Shown piece after piece: positions 1 to 7,120 of a stretch of DNA of 8,960 bases. The position numbers were made by a program, and so were the translations under genes. A model generated the notes under the pieces. That model searched no databases and was not told where the DNA came from. It worked only from the letters and a program-made list of their open reading frames with translations. The stretch spans positions 1 through 8,960 of the forward strand of contig CAJYKY010000487.1 of the NCBI GenBank assembly GCA_913775005.1, given 5' to 3'. This DNA comes from an uncultured Achromobacter sp. (GTDB lineage: Bacteria; Pseudomonadota; Gammaproteobacteria; Burkholderiales; Burkholderiaceae_B). Position 1 is the first letter of the stretch. Each line of letters opens with the position of its first letter.

Positions 1-1562
1 GCTCGGGCATCGTTGGCTCGCTGCTGGCCGAAAGGCTGGCGCGCGCGGGCGCATCGGTGCTGATCCTGGAATCGGGTCCGCGCATCGACCGGGGCACCAT
101 CACCGCGCACTATCGCAACTCACCGCGCAAGGGCGATTACATGTCGCCCTACCCGCTGTCTGACTGGGCGCCCGACCCGCGCACCGCGCCTAAAGACAAC
201 GGCTATCTGGTGCAGACCGGCCCGCATCCGTACCTGGCGCAGTACATCCGTGCCGTGGGCGGCACGACGTGGCATTGGGCGGCGCAGGCCTGGCGCGTGC
301 TGCCCAACGACATGCGCATTCAGTCCTTGTACGGCGTGGGCCGCGACTGGGCGCTGTCGTATGACGAACTGGAGCCCTATTACTTCGAAGCCGAAGTGAA
401 GACGGGCGTGTCGGGCGGTGACAACTCCGGTTCGCCGCGCAGCAAGCCGTTTCCGATGCAGCCCGTGGTGGAATCCTGGGCCACGCGCCGTTTCCGCGAA
501 CGCCTGGCCCCGGCCGGCTACGAACTCATCAACGACACCACCGCGCGCAACAGCCGCAACTACGACGGCCGTCCGGCCTGTTGCGGCAACAACAACTGCA
601 TGCCGATCTGTCCGATCGACGCGCAGTACCACGGCGGCCTGGCGGCCGACGCGGCCGAGCGCGCAGGCGCACGCATCGAGATCAATGCGGTCGTCTACAA
701 GCTGGAACACGACGAGCGCGGCCGCATCACCGCCGTGCATTACTACGACCCGCAAAAGGTCAGCCACCGCGTGACGGGCAAGGTGTTCGTGCTGGCGGCC
801 AACGCCATCGAAAGCCCGAAGATCCTGCTGATGTCCGCCAGCGACAAGTTCAAGAATGGCCTGGCGAACTCGTCGGACATGGTGGGCCGCAATTTGATGG
901 ACCACCCCGCCACCAGCCTGACGTTCGACACTGAAGAGCCGCTCTGGCCCGGGCGCGGGCCGATGAGCCCCGCATCGCTCAGCACCTTCCGCGATGGCGA
1001 CTTCCGCCGTGAACACGCGGCCTTCCGCGTCAACATCAGCAACGCGTCGGCCGTGTCGTCGGTGGCGGCCAGCCTGATCAAGCAAGGCGTGTATGGCGAA
1101 GAGTTCGAGCGCCAGCTGCTGCATCGCGCCGCGCGCCAGGTGCGGCTGAAGAACGTGCTGGAACAGCTGCCCGACCCGAAGAACCGCGTCACGCTCAGCA
1201 GCCGCCGCGACGCGCTGGGCCTGCCCACGCCGCAGGTCTATTACGACATCGACGACTACGTGCATCGCGGTGCGGAAGTGTCCAAGTCCGAATACCGCAA
1301 GATCGCCGACCTGATGGGCGGCACCAACTTCCAGTTCAGCGCCGACCGCAAGTACGGCGCCAGCCAGCACATCTGCGGCACGATGATGATGGGTTCGGAT
1401 CCGCGCGATTCGGTGGTGGACGGCACCGGCCGCACGCACGACCACGAAAACCTTTACGTGGCCAGCACCGGCATCATGCCGTCGATGGCCACGGTGAATT
1501 CCACCTTGACCGCCGTGGCGCTGGCGTTGCGCTCCGCGCATCACATTCAGCAGGAACTCTGA
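1..1562 (+). CDS. GMC-family FAD-dependent dehydrogenase, large subunit (5' partial)
   Basis: Flavoprotein subunit of a periplasmic sugar/polyol/gluconate-type dehydrogenase. About 519 residues are visible. The reading frame is open to the left edge and begins inside the FAD-binding Rossmann turn (SGIVGSLLAERLARAG, then the acidic strand end ILESG), so probably only some 10-20 N-terminal residues are missing; the GTG at 57 is internal and not the start. Other GMC hallmarks are GGTTWHW, the strand VLAANAIESPKILL, and the C-terminal block with GTGRTHDHENLYVASTG and NSTLTAVALALR. Catalytic candidates are the His at codon 1368 (SQHICG) and the Asn at codon 1497. Cysteines at codons 579, 582, 597 and 609 (ACCGNNNCMPICP) give the C-x5-C-x3-C spacing known for the 3Fe-4S cluster of bacterial FAD-glucose dehydrogenase alpha subunits. 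The stop is followed after one base by the cytochrome gene, so the two are co-translated partners. No export signal is visible; family members are carried out by a Tat-signalled small subunit. The substrate cannot be read from sequence; glucose, gluconate, sorbitol or another alcohol are all possible. Confidence 0.93.
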   Translation, partial: SGIVGSLLAERLARAGASVLILESGPRIDRGTITAHYRNSPRKGDYMSPYPLSDWAPDPRTAPKDNGYLVQTGPHPYLAQYIRAVGGTTWHWAAQAWRVLPNDMRIQSLYGVGRDWALSYDELEPYYFEAEVKTGVSGGDNSGSPRSKPFPMQPVVESWATRRFRERLAPAGYELINDTTARNSRNYDGRPACCGNNNCMPICPIDAQYHGGLAADAAERAGARIEINAVVYKLEHDERGRITAVHYYDPQKVSHRVTGKVFVLAANAIESPKILLMSASDKFKNGLANSSDMVGRNLMDHPATSLTFDTEEPLWPGRGPMSPASLSTFRDGDFRREHAAFRVNISNASAVSSVAASLIKQGVYGEEFERQLLHRAARQVRLKNVLEQLPDPKNRVTLSSRRDALGLPTPQVYYDIDDYVHRGAEVSKSEYRKIADLMGGTNFQFSADRKYGASQHICGTMMMGSDPRDSVVDGTGRTHDHENLYVASTGIMPSMATVNSTLTAVALALRSAHHIQQEL

Positions 1563-1563
1563 C

Positions 1564-3081
1564 ATGACCGCCAAGCGTACCCATCCGCCACGCGGCGCGG
1601 CGTCGGCCTGCGCGCGTGTCATCGCCATCCTGTCGCTGGGCCTGGCGGCGCAGGCCGTGCAGGGGGCGCCAGCGGGCGCCGGCTCGGCGGCATCTGCTGC
1701 GGCCCCGGCGAGCGCCACCGCCACAAGCAATGCCCCGGCCACGGCGAGCGCCGCAGCCACCGACAGCCAGGCACTGATCCTGCGCGGCAAGTATCTTGCC
1801 GTCGCTTCGGACTGCATCGCCTGCCATGACGGCGGCAAGAATGGCGCGTTCGCGGGCGGCAAGTCCCTGGCGACGCCGCTGGGCGCGGTCTTTGCCACCA
1901 ACATCACGCCGTCCAAGACGCATGGCATCGGCAACTACACCGAAGCCCAGTTCGCCCGCGCGCTGCGCGAAGGCGTGCGCGCCGACGGCGCTCATCTGTA
2001 TCCGGCGATGCCGTACACGGCCTACGCCAAGATCACGGATGAAGACGTCAAGGCGCTGTACACGTACTTCATGTACGACGTGGCCCCGGTCGACAAACCC
2101 ATCCCCACGCAGACGGCGCTGCCGTTCCCGTTCGGCGTGCGCGCCTCGATGGGCGTCTGGAATGCGCTGTTCCTGGACGACAAGCCCTTTGTCGTGGACC
2201 CGAAGGAAGACGCCGTCATCGAGCGTGGCCGCTATCTGGGCCAGGCGCTGGCGCACTGCGCCACCTGCCACACGCCGCGTAACGCGCTGATGGCCGAGGA
2301 CGACAGCCGTGCGTTGTCGGGGTCGAGCATGGGCACCTGGTTCGCGCCGAACATCACGCCTGACCGCCAGTCGGGTATTGGCGACTGGAGTACGGAAGAC
2401 ATTGCGTCGTACCTGCGCACGGGCCGAGTCGAGGGCCGCGCGCAAGCCGCAGGGCCGATGGCCGAAGCCATCGACCACAGCCTGGCGCACCTGAGCGACG
2501 CTGACATCCACGCGCTGGCCTTGTGGCTGAAAAGCGTGCCGGCGGTGGCAACGACAGGGGGCGCACCCGCCAATGCAGCCAAGACACCATCGCAATGGGG
2601 CTCGCCGTCCCATTACGCCGATACCGTACGTGCCGTGCCGGTGCCGGGCGATCGCAAGCTGTGGTCCGGCGCGCAGCTGTACGACGCCTACTGCGCCAGT
2701 TGCCACCAGGCGCAAGGCGACGGCGCCAATGGCCTGCCTTCGCTGATCCACAACACCGCCATCGGTCGCGCCAATGCCGACAACCTGGTCATGGTCATGC
2801 TGGAAGGCATTCAGCGTCTGCCCGACACCAATGGCGTGACGATGCCCGCCTTCCATCATCTGCTGTCCGACGACGACATGGCCAAGCTGGGCACCTTCGT
2901 CATGCAGCAGTACGGCAACCCGGGCGGCGCGGTGACGCCGCAGCGCGTGGCCGAGCTGCGTCAGGGCGGCGCCCCGTCACCGCTCTTGCCGCTGGCCCGT
3001 TGGGGCATGGGATTGGGCGCGGCTGTCGTGGTGCTGTTGCTGGCGTGGTGGCTGCGCCGCCGCAAGCGCCGCGCCGCGTAG
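1564..3081 (+). CDS. Three-haem cytochrome c subunit of membrane-bound dehydrogenase
   Basis: Electron-transfer subunit that should accept electrons from the GMC flavoprotein and pass them to quinone or the terminal oxidase chain. It has 505 residues, close to the usual size of alcohol/gluconate dehydrogenase cytochrome subunits. Three CxxCH haem sites are present at residues 84-88 (CIACH), 232-236 (CATCH) and 377-381 (CASCH). Likely axial methionines are M149 (YPAMPY), M299 (GPMAEA) and M427 (VTMPAF). Residues 1 to about 35 form a Sec signal peptide (basic start, hydrophobic 18-30, cleavage near AVQGA). An Ala/Ser/Thr/Pro-rich linker runs over 35-66. A C-terminal membrane helix (about 480-497) is followed by an Arg/Lys stop-transfer tail, placing the haem domains in the periplasm. 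The start ATG lies one base after the upstream stop and is preceded by AGGA at 1552-1555. Three-haem architecture and context are firm; the donor substrate is not known. Confidence 0.95.
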   Translation: MTAKRTHPPRGAASACARVIAILSLGLAAQAVQGAPAGAGSAASAAAPASATATSNAPATASAAATDSQALILRGKYLAVASDCIACHDGGKNGAFAGGKSLATPLGAVFATNITPSKTHGIGNYTEAQFARALREGVRADGAHLYPAMPYTAYAKITDEDVKALYTYFMYDVAPVDKPIPTQTALPFPFGVRASMGVWNALFLDDKPFVVDPKEDAVIERGRYLGQALAHCATCHTPRNALMAEDDSRALSGSSMGTWFAPNITPDRQSGIGDWSTEDIASYLRTGRVEGRAQAAGPMAEAIDHSLAHLSDADIHALALWLKSVPAVATTGGAPANAAKTPSQWGSPSHYADTVRAVPVPGDRKLWSGAQLYDAYCASCHQAQGDGANGLPSLIHNTAIGRANADNLVMVMLEGIQRLPDTNGVTMPAFHHLLSDDDMAKLGTFVMQQYGNPGGAVTPQRVAELRQGGAPSPLLPLARWGMGLGAAVVVLLLAWWLRRRKRRAA

Positions 3082-3090
3082 GCGTCAGGC

Positions 3091-3125
3091 CAGCCGCGCG
3101 GCGGGGTAAACCCGGCCGCGCGCTG
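3091..3125 (+). terminator. GC-rich hairpin after cytochrome gene, possible terminator
   Basis: Arms 3091-3105 and 3111-3125 pair over about 14 bp (CAGC, GCGCGGC, GGG) with one bulged C on each side and a GTAAA loop. It starts nine bases after the cytochrome stop codon and lies before the putative promoter of the next gene, which is where a terminator is expected. No T-tract follows directly, so it may be a 3' stabilising hairpin or work together with Rho. Confidence 0.5.
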
Positions 3126-3161
3126 GCGCAGCGGCGACGCCAAGGTGCAAAACATCGCCCG

Positions 3162-3167
3162 TATACT
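3162..3167 (+). promoter_or_regulatory. Possible sigma-70 -10 element (TATACT) for the LRR/TPR gene pair
   Basis: TATACT matches the -10 consensus TATAAT at five of six positions and is an AT-rich island in very GC-rich DNA. It lies after the hairpin that closes the dehydrogenase operon and 33 bases before the start codon, giving a leader of roughly 25 bases. No recognisable -35 hexamer occurs at 16-18 bp spacing, and there is no extended -10 TG, so the call is tentative. Confidence 0.4.
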
Positions 3168-3184
3168 GCCCCCTTTTGTCGCAA

Positions 3185-3190
3185 AAAGGA
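3185..3190 (+). promoter_or_regulatory. Ribosome binding site fixing the start at 3200
   Basis: AAAGGA sits nine bases upstream of ATG 3200. It overlaps the longer reading frame that could begin at TTG 3176, so that TTG has no room for this site, and the ATG is the better start. Confidence 0.65.
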
Positions 3191-3199
3191 CCCGCCACG

Positions 3200-4792
3200 A
3201 TGCTGCCTACGCCCGGAGATATCTACGTCGTTCATAACAACCGACTGGATGCCTATGTGGCGGTACAGGTAACGCAGGTGGGAAGCCCGGACAACGCCAG
3301 GCTGGTCGCGGTGATGACGCTGGACTGGACCGGCCAGCACATGCCCGATGCCGCCGAACTGGACGCCATGCGCCCGGCGCATTTCGACTTCATGTTCTGG
3401 AACGCGCACCGGCAGCACCTGTGGATCAATCCCCCCGTGCCGCGCCGCTTTCAGCACGTCGGCCGGCGCGAACCGCTGGTGCAGGAAAACGTGAAGACCT
3501 ATGGCGGCCAATGGCCCGACGGCGCGATGCATTATCTGCAACGCCGCTGGAACGGCATCGACGCCGATATCCGCAGCCGCTTCAAGGCGGCGGCGCACGG
3601 CGGCCAGATCGACAACACCGTCGTGCTGGACATGGACCAGTTTCCGGTGACGCGCGCGACGCGCCGGCTGGGTACGCAAGCGCTGTTGCAGGCGGTGGCC
3701 CAGGCCGAGGCCGAGGCCCAGGCCCAGGCCCAGCCGCATCCGCTGTCGATCTTCGACGCGCTGCCCGTGCTGACGGCCATCGAAGCTACCGCCCCGATCC
3801 CGGGCCTGCTGCCCTGGCTGCGCACGCGGCCCATCATCAACGAACTGATCCTGTCCGGGCAGAACCTGCCTGTCATCGACCTGCGCGGTACGAACCTGAT
3901 GCGCGCGTCGGTGGACGTGACGGGCGTGCGCGAACTCTATCTGAACGATGGCCTGTCCATCTTGACGCTGACCGGCACGGCCAACCCGGATCTTGTCATC
4001 CATGCCGAAGACGGCGGGCGCTGGCTGACGCTGTATTTGCAAGCCGCGGCGCCCGTGTGGTCGGGCCTGCCCGCCCTGCGCGCGTTGCACCTGCACGGGG
4101 TCAAGACGCTGGACGCGGGCGACATTGCACGGGCCTTTCCGCAACTGGATGACCTGCGCGTGTCGGGTGCGCCGGGCGTTGTGAACGGCTTGGAGCGTCT
4201 GGCAGATCTGGGGGCGCTGGAAAGCCTGACGCTGACCGATGTGTTCCCGCCCGACGGCACGCAACTGCCTGGCCCGGCCGCGTGGCCGCAGCTGGAATCG
4301 TTATGGCTGGCCAGCGTGCCCGCCGCGTTGGCCGCATCGGTCAAGGCGGTCTACAAGGCCGAGGTCAAGCGCGGGCTGAGCCTGAGCGTGCGCCAGCCGC
4401 GCAAGCCGGACTGGCTGGCCGCGAATCTGGACAACCCGTTCCGGGAATGGGACGGCAGCGAACACATCACGGCCGCGCAGGCCAAGAAGGCGGCAACGTT
4501 GTATCGCAAGGCGCATGCGGACGCCTTGAAGCAGGCGGCGGAATTGGCCACGCAGCCCGCGCCCCTGGCCGATGCGCTGCGCGCCGTCGTGCTGGCCTAT
4601 ACCAAAGGATTCAACACCTTGGACCGGCGCACGGGCTTTATTGAAACGGTGGAGCGCGAGCAGATCTACGTCGCGCTGATGGGCATTCTGGATGCGGCAG
4701 AGGCCAAGCGCCGCGAGGTGGCCGGTGACGGCGCGGCAGCGCTGGACCTGGACGCGATCGTGCAAGCCATGGACGATGTGCGGGAGTTTTGA
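3200..4792 (+). CDS. Uncharacterised protein: Imm26-like N-terminus plus leucine-rich-repeat-like region
   Basis: A 530-residue protein of unknown function. No signal peptide or membrane segment is seen, so it is probably cytoplasmic. Residues 1 to about 85 (PTPGDIYVVHNNRLDAYVAV..., FDFMFWN) resemble the beta-rich Imm26-type fold; this is judged by eye only. A Gln/Ala/Glu dipeptide tract (QAEAEAQAQAQ) spans about 168-178. Residues about 228-375 show degenerate leucine-rich repeats (LPALRALHLHGVKTLD, LGALESLTLTD, WPQLESLWLA). The C-terminal part, about 376-530, looks helical and contains NPFREWDGSEHIT followed by charged amphipathic helices. Proteins with this layout are, as I recall, often deposited as 'gliding motility protein', a label nothing here supports. 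The start is chosen from the AAAGGA site. It is the first gene of a two-gene unit: the next ATG begins one base after its stop, so translation is likely coupled. The coding frame is certain; the function is not recognised. Confidence 0.85.
   Translation: MLPTPGDIYVVHNNRLDAYVAVQVTQVGSPDNARLVAVMTLDWTGQHMPDAAELDAMRPAHFDFMFWNAHRQHLWINPPVPRRFQHVGRREPLVQENVKTYGGQWPDGAMHYLQRRWNGIDADIRSRFKAAAHGGQIDNTVVLDMDQFPVTRATRRLGTQALLQAVAQAEAEAQAQAQPHPLSIFDALPVLTAIEATAPIPGLLPWLRTRPIINELILSGQNLPVIDLRGTNLMRASVDVTGVRELYLNDGLSILTLTGTANPDLVIHAEDGGRWLTLYLQAAAPVWSGLPALRALHLHGVKTLDAGDIARAFPQLDDLRVSGAPGVVNGLERLADLGALESLTLTDVFPPDGTQLPGPAAWPQLESLWLASVPAALAASVKAVYKAEVKRGLSLSVRQPRKPDWLAANLDNPFREWDGSEHITAAQAKKAATLYRKAHADALKQAAELATQPAPLADALRAVVLAYTKGFNTLDRRTGFIETVEREQIYVALMGILDAAEAKRREVAGDGAAALDLDAIVQAMDDVREF
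3701..3730 (+). repeat. In-frame 6-bp tandem repeat (SAGGCC, 5 units)
   Basis: Five consecutive hexamers read CAGGCC, GAGGCC, GAGGCC, CAGGCC, CAGGCC, followed by a partial CAGCCG. They encode alternating Gln/Glu-Ala dipeptides between the N-terminal and LRR-like parts of the protein. The unit is six bases, so gain or loss of copies would change linker length without a frameshift. Confidence 0.85.
4782..4786 (+). promoter_or_regulatory. Ribosome binding site fixing the start at 4794
   Basis: GGGAG lies seven bases before ATG 4794, inside the last codons of the preceding gene. This supports starting the exported protein at 4794, where a normal signal peptide begins, rather than at the ATG at 4692 in the same frame. 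Confidence 0.6.
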
Positions 4793-4793
4793 C

Positions 4794-6830
4794 ATGAAGC
4801 AGATTACGACACGCACGGCGGCTTGGAACCCACGCGCCGGGGTCAGCGCGATGCTGGCGGCAGGACTGCTGACCGCCAGCGCCACGCTGTGGCCCGGCGC
4901 CAGCGGGGCGGCGTCTGCCACTGCGGCCGGCGCGAACGCGAACGCCAACGCGAACGCGAGCACCAACGCTAGCGCCAGCACCAGCACCAGCACCAACGCC
5001 AACGCCAGCGCCAGCGCCAACACCGACGCGGCGTCCGATCTCCCTGCCACCGGCGCCTCTGCCGCCTCCGATTCGCACCCGCCCTCTCCCTTTCTTACCC
5101 ACATGCAGGAAGCGCATCGCCTGATCGCCGAAGCCGACTGGGCGGGCGCTACCGACGCCGCGCGCCTTGCGGTACAGGCTGCAAGACTCGGCGAAAACAG
5201 CTACGAGGAATTCGATGCCGTCGGGCTGCTTGTCAGCCTGCTGCACAAACAGCAGCGTTACGCCGACGCGCGCCGCGAAGCCGAAGCGCAGATCGCGATT
5301 TTTGAAAAACGCCATGCCAGCGAAGACGCCATCGGCCAGCTGCGCGTGATGGCGGTGCGCGAGGGCGCGGCGGCGGGTGAAACCGCCGAGGTGGCGCGCT
5401 TGCAGCAGCGCATCATCAACGCCGCCAACTTCTACCCCGGCCAGTGGACGCTTGATGCCACCCAGCGCCGCCTGAACTATGTGCTGGCCGGCATGGGCGC
5501 GCCGCTGGATGCCGGACGCTGGGCGTTGGTCAGCTTCAAGCCGGCCGAGCAACGCGGCGATAGCGCGCAGCTGGATTACGTGCAGACGCTTGCCGACGGC
5601 AGCGCGCTGACCGCACGCGTCTGGATCCGCTACCGCGAAGACGTGCGCGCCAAGACCATGGCGATGCGGCGCGCGGCGGTCAGCGAACGCATGCGCGAAC
5701 CCGAAAGCGATCAGACGCTGGAAGCCGACATCACATCCGCCCTGCCGGACCTGCCGTTTCAGGACGCGGTATCAGCCAAGCGCGCGCTGCGTGCCGACTA
5801 CCCGGGCGGCAGAGGCGTCGAGGCCGAATGGGCCGGCCTGCGCGGTGACTGGAACATCAACGTGCGTGCGTCGTTCTGGCAGGAGATGCAGCAAGACGCG
5901 CTGGCGCAGCTGCGCATCCTGTTCGATGCCATGACGTGGACGGGCGACACGCGGCTGTTCCGTCACAAGACCATGACGGAACAGTCCCAGGAAATCGAGT
6001 CGTACTGGTCGATGGCGCGCGACTGGGATACGGCGGCGGATCTTGCGCAGGCCGCGCTGCCCGACGCGGTGTTCCCGCTGGAGATCGCCCGCCTGCACAC
6101 GGTGATCGGCCGCGCGGCGTATGACCACGATGACCTGGCCGCCGCCCGTCATAGCCTGGACCTGGCGCTGCCGGCGTGGGCGCATACGGGCAAGGCCTAT
6201 CACGACGAAACGCTGTACCAGACCGCGCTGGACGTGGCCGCCGACATTGCCTGGCGTCAAGGCCGCACGCAAGATGCGGTGGCGTTGAATCGTCAATTCA
6301 TTGAATGGGTCGATGGCCATGCCGAAGGCTGGTCGCTGGACGACGTGCAGCCGGTGCTGCGCAATCCCCAGACGGGCATGCGTCTGCCGCTGCGCATCGG
6401 TGAATTCCGCTTGGAACCCATCGACACGAACCGCTTCTACTACCGCAACGTGAAGACCGGCGAACAGCTAGGCCTGGCCGTGAGCCAGAACGCGCGTCTG
6501 CCGGACGACAAGCTTGAAGCCTCGATGCGCGCTTTCATCGAAGGCAATCTGGGCTTGCGGGTGCGCGGCATGACGGTCGAGCCCTTTACGCCGCGCGCGC
6601 AAGCCGGGATGCGGGGCGAGCTGCAAGGCCGGCTGTGGCGCTTCCAGGTGGAACCCAAACCCAGCGACAGCCGCCGTATCGATCTGGGCGCACCCGGCGG
6701 AACGCCGCCTGTGCAGATGGCGTTCTGGGTCGTGGACCGGGGCGACAGCCGCAGCATCCTGCGTGCGCCGCTGCCGGACAGCGAAACGCCGTCCGGCGCT
6801 GAGTCGTTTGCAGAGGCGTTGGGCTGGTAG
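4794..6830 (+). CDS. Uncharacterised exported protein with TPR-like helices and low-complexity linker
   Basis: A 678-residue protein of unknown function. Residues 1 to about 40 form a Sec signal peptide (basic start, hydrophobic stretch MLAAGLLTASATLW, then an Ala/Gly/Ser cleavage region). There is no lipobox Cys, so it should be soluble in the periplasm or cell envelope. Residues 47-78 are an Ala/Thr-Asn/Ser dipeptide repeat encoded by hexamers, followed by an Asp/Ser/Ala/Pro-rich spacer to about 100. Residues about 104-175 look like TPR helices (HRLIAEADWAGATDAA, QQRYADARREAEAQ). A second helical set spans about 402-505 (DHDDLAAARHSLDLAL, AWRQGRTQDAVALN). The end, about 527-678, appears beta-rich (GEFRLEPIDTNRFYYRN, GRLWRFQVEP). 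The ATG at 4692 in the same frame is rejected because it overlaps the upstream gene and would bury the signal peptide. The TPR assignment is from helix pattern only. One-base spacing from the LRR-like gene indicates one operon and probably a shared process. Confidence 0.88.
   Translation: MKQITTRTAAWNPRAGVSAMLAAGLLTASATLWPGASGAASATAAGANANANANASTNASASTSTSTNANASASANTDAASDLPATGASAASDSHPPSPFLTHMQEAHRLIAEADWAGATDAARLAVQAARLGENSYEEFDAVGLLVSLLHKQQRYADARREAEAQIAIFEKRHASEDAIGQLRVMAVREGAAAGETAEVARLQQRIINAANFYPGQWTLDATQRRLNYVLAGMGAPLDAGRWALVSFKPAEQRGDSAQLDYVQTLADGSALTARVWIRYREDVRAKTMAMRRAAVSERMREPESDQTLEADITSALPDLPFQDAVSAKRALRADYPGGRGVEAEWAGLRGDWNINVRASFWQEMQQDALAQLRILFDAMTWTGDTRLFRHKTMTEQSQEIESYWSMARDWDTAADLAQAALPDAVFPLEIARLHTVIGRAAYDHDDLAAARHSLDLALPAWAHTGKAYHDETLYQTALDVAADIAWRQGRTQDAVALNRQFIEWVDGHAEGWSLDDVQPVLRNPQTGMRLPLRIGEFRLEPIDTNRFYYRNVKTGEQLGLAVSQNARLPDDKLEASMRAFIEGNLGLRVRGMTVEPFTPRAQAGMRGELQGRLWRFQVEPKPSDSRRIDLGAPGGTPPVQMAFWVVDRGDSRSILRAPLPDSETPSGAESFAEALGW
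4932..5027 (+). repeat. Degenerate in-frame hexamer repeat (16 units, consensus RCSARC)
   Basis: Sixteen successive 6-bp units of the form GCGAAC, GCCAAC, GCCAGC, ACCAGC and close variants run without interruption. They encode the dipeptides AN, AS, TN, TS and finally TD at residues 47-78, just after the signal peptide. Third-position differences (GCG versus GCC) show the array has partly diverged. Copy-number change would alter the linker length in frame. Confidence 0.9.
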
Positions 6831-6841
6831 CGGCCAGGGCG

Positions 6842-6867
6842 GCCGCGCCCCGCGCGCGGGTGGCGGC
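6842..6867. terminator. Hairpin between convergent genes, weak bidirectional terminator candidate
   Basis: GCCGC at 6842-6846 pairs with GCGGC at 6863-6867 around the palindrome CCCGCGCGCGGG at 6849-6860, with a 2x2 mismatch between the two stems. It lies in the 90-bp gap between the + strand exported-protein gene and the - strand DUF1059 gene. No T-run follows on either strand, and such palindromes arise easily in GC-rich DNA. Confidence 0.3.
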
Positions 6868-6920
6868 TACCTAAGCGGCGCTGACCTGGTTGGCCATTGG
6901 CGGCGTGCGCGCGGCAACGC

Positions 6921-7115
6921 CTACGCCGGCGGCGTGCCCTCGTGGAACATGGTCTTGAGCTGTTCTCGCAGTTCCGGCGAGTCCGTGTGTTGATGAACCG
7001 TGGTCGCGTGTTGCACGGCGGCTTCCAGCAATTCGTCGTCGGAGTCTGCCGACAGCGCGACTGAACAATTCATCTCGCTGGGATACTCGCGGCAATCGAT
7101 GTATTTGCGTGTCAT
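6921..7115 (-). CDS. DUF1059 family small protein
   Basis: A 64-residue protein recognised as DUF1059 by its N-terminal signature KYIDCREYPSEMNC and the following SADSDDELLEAAVQHA and SPELREQLKTMF segments. The family's function is not established to my knowledge. It has no signal peptide or membrane segment, so it is probably cytoplasmic. Cys8 and Cys17, then His36, His41 and His43, give C-x8-C-x18-H-x4-H, which could bind a metal; this is an inference from spacing. The start is the ATG at 7115-7113, with GGGAGA (7126-7121 on this strand) five bases upstream. A longer in-frame extension to 7346 has no such site and runs back through the gap into the end of the GGDEF-EAL gene, so it is rejected. 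The gene is read in the same direction as the GGDEF-EAL gene but separated by 211 bases with its own candidate promoter, so it is likely a separate transcript. Confidence 0.92.
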   Translation of the reverse strand: MTRKYIDCREYPSEMNCSVALSADSDDELLEAAVQHATTVHQHTDSPELREQLKTMFHEGTPPA

Positions 7116-7120
7116 GTGCG

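Noticed and set aside
120..1934. 604-codon open frame on the minus strand antisense to the dehydrogenase genes
   Set aside because: It is a GC-rich shadow of the GMC and cytochrome genes. It is rich in Arg/Ala/His/Val without domain motifs and crosses the boundary between two well-supported genes.
3176..3199. TTG start at 3176 extending the LRR-like protein by eight residues
   Set aside because: The AAAGGA ribosome binding site lies inside this extension at a good distance from ATG 3200, and the TTG would be only nine bases after the end of the likely -10 element.
1474..4264. Two further long minus-strand frames (1474-2859 and 2900-4264)
   Set aside because: Both lie opposite genes with clear motifs, have low-complexity Arg/Gly/Ala/Gln composition, and show no ribosome binding site or family resemblance.
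4301..5104. Minus-strand frame encoding an alternating hydrophobic tract (ALALALVLVLVLALAL) resembling a membrane helix
   Set aside because: The hydrophobic run is the complement of the hexamer repeat at 4932-5027, and the rest has no recognisable domain. It is an artefact of the repeat.
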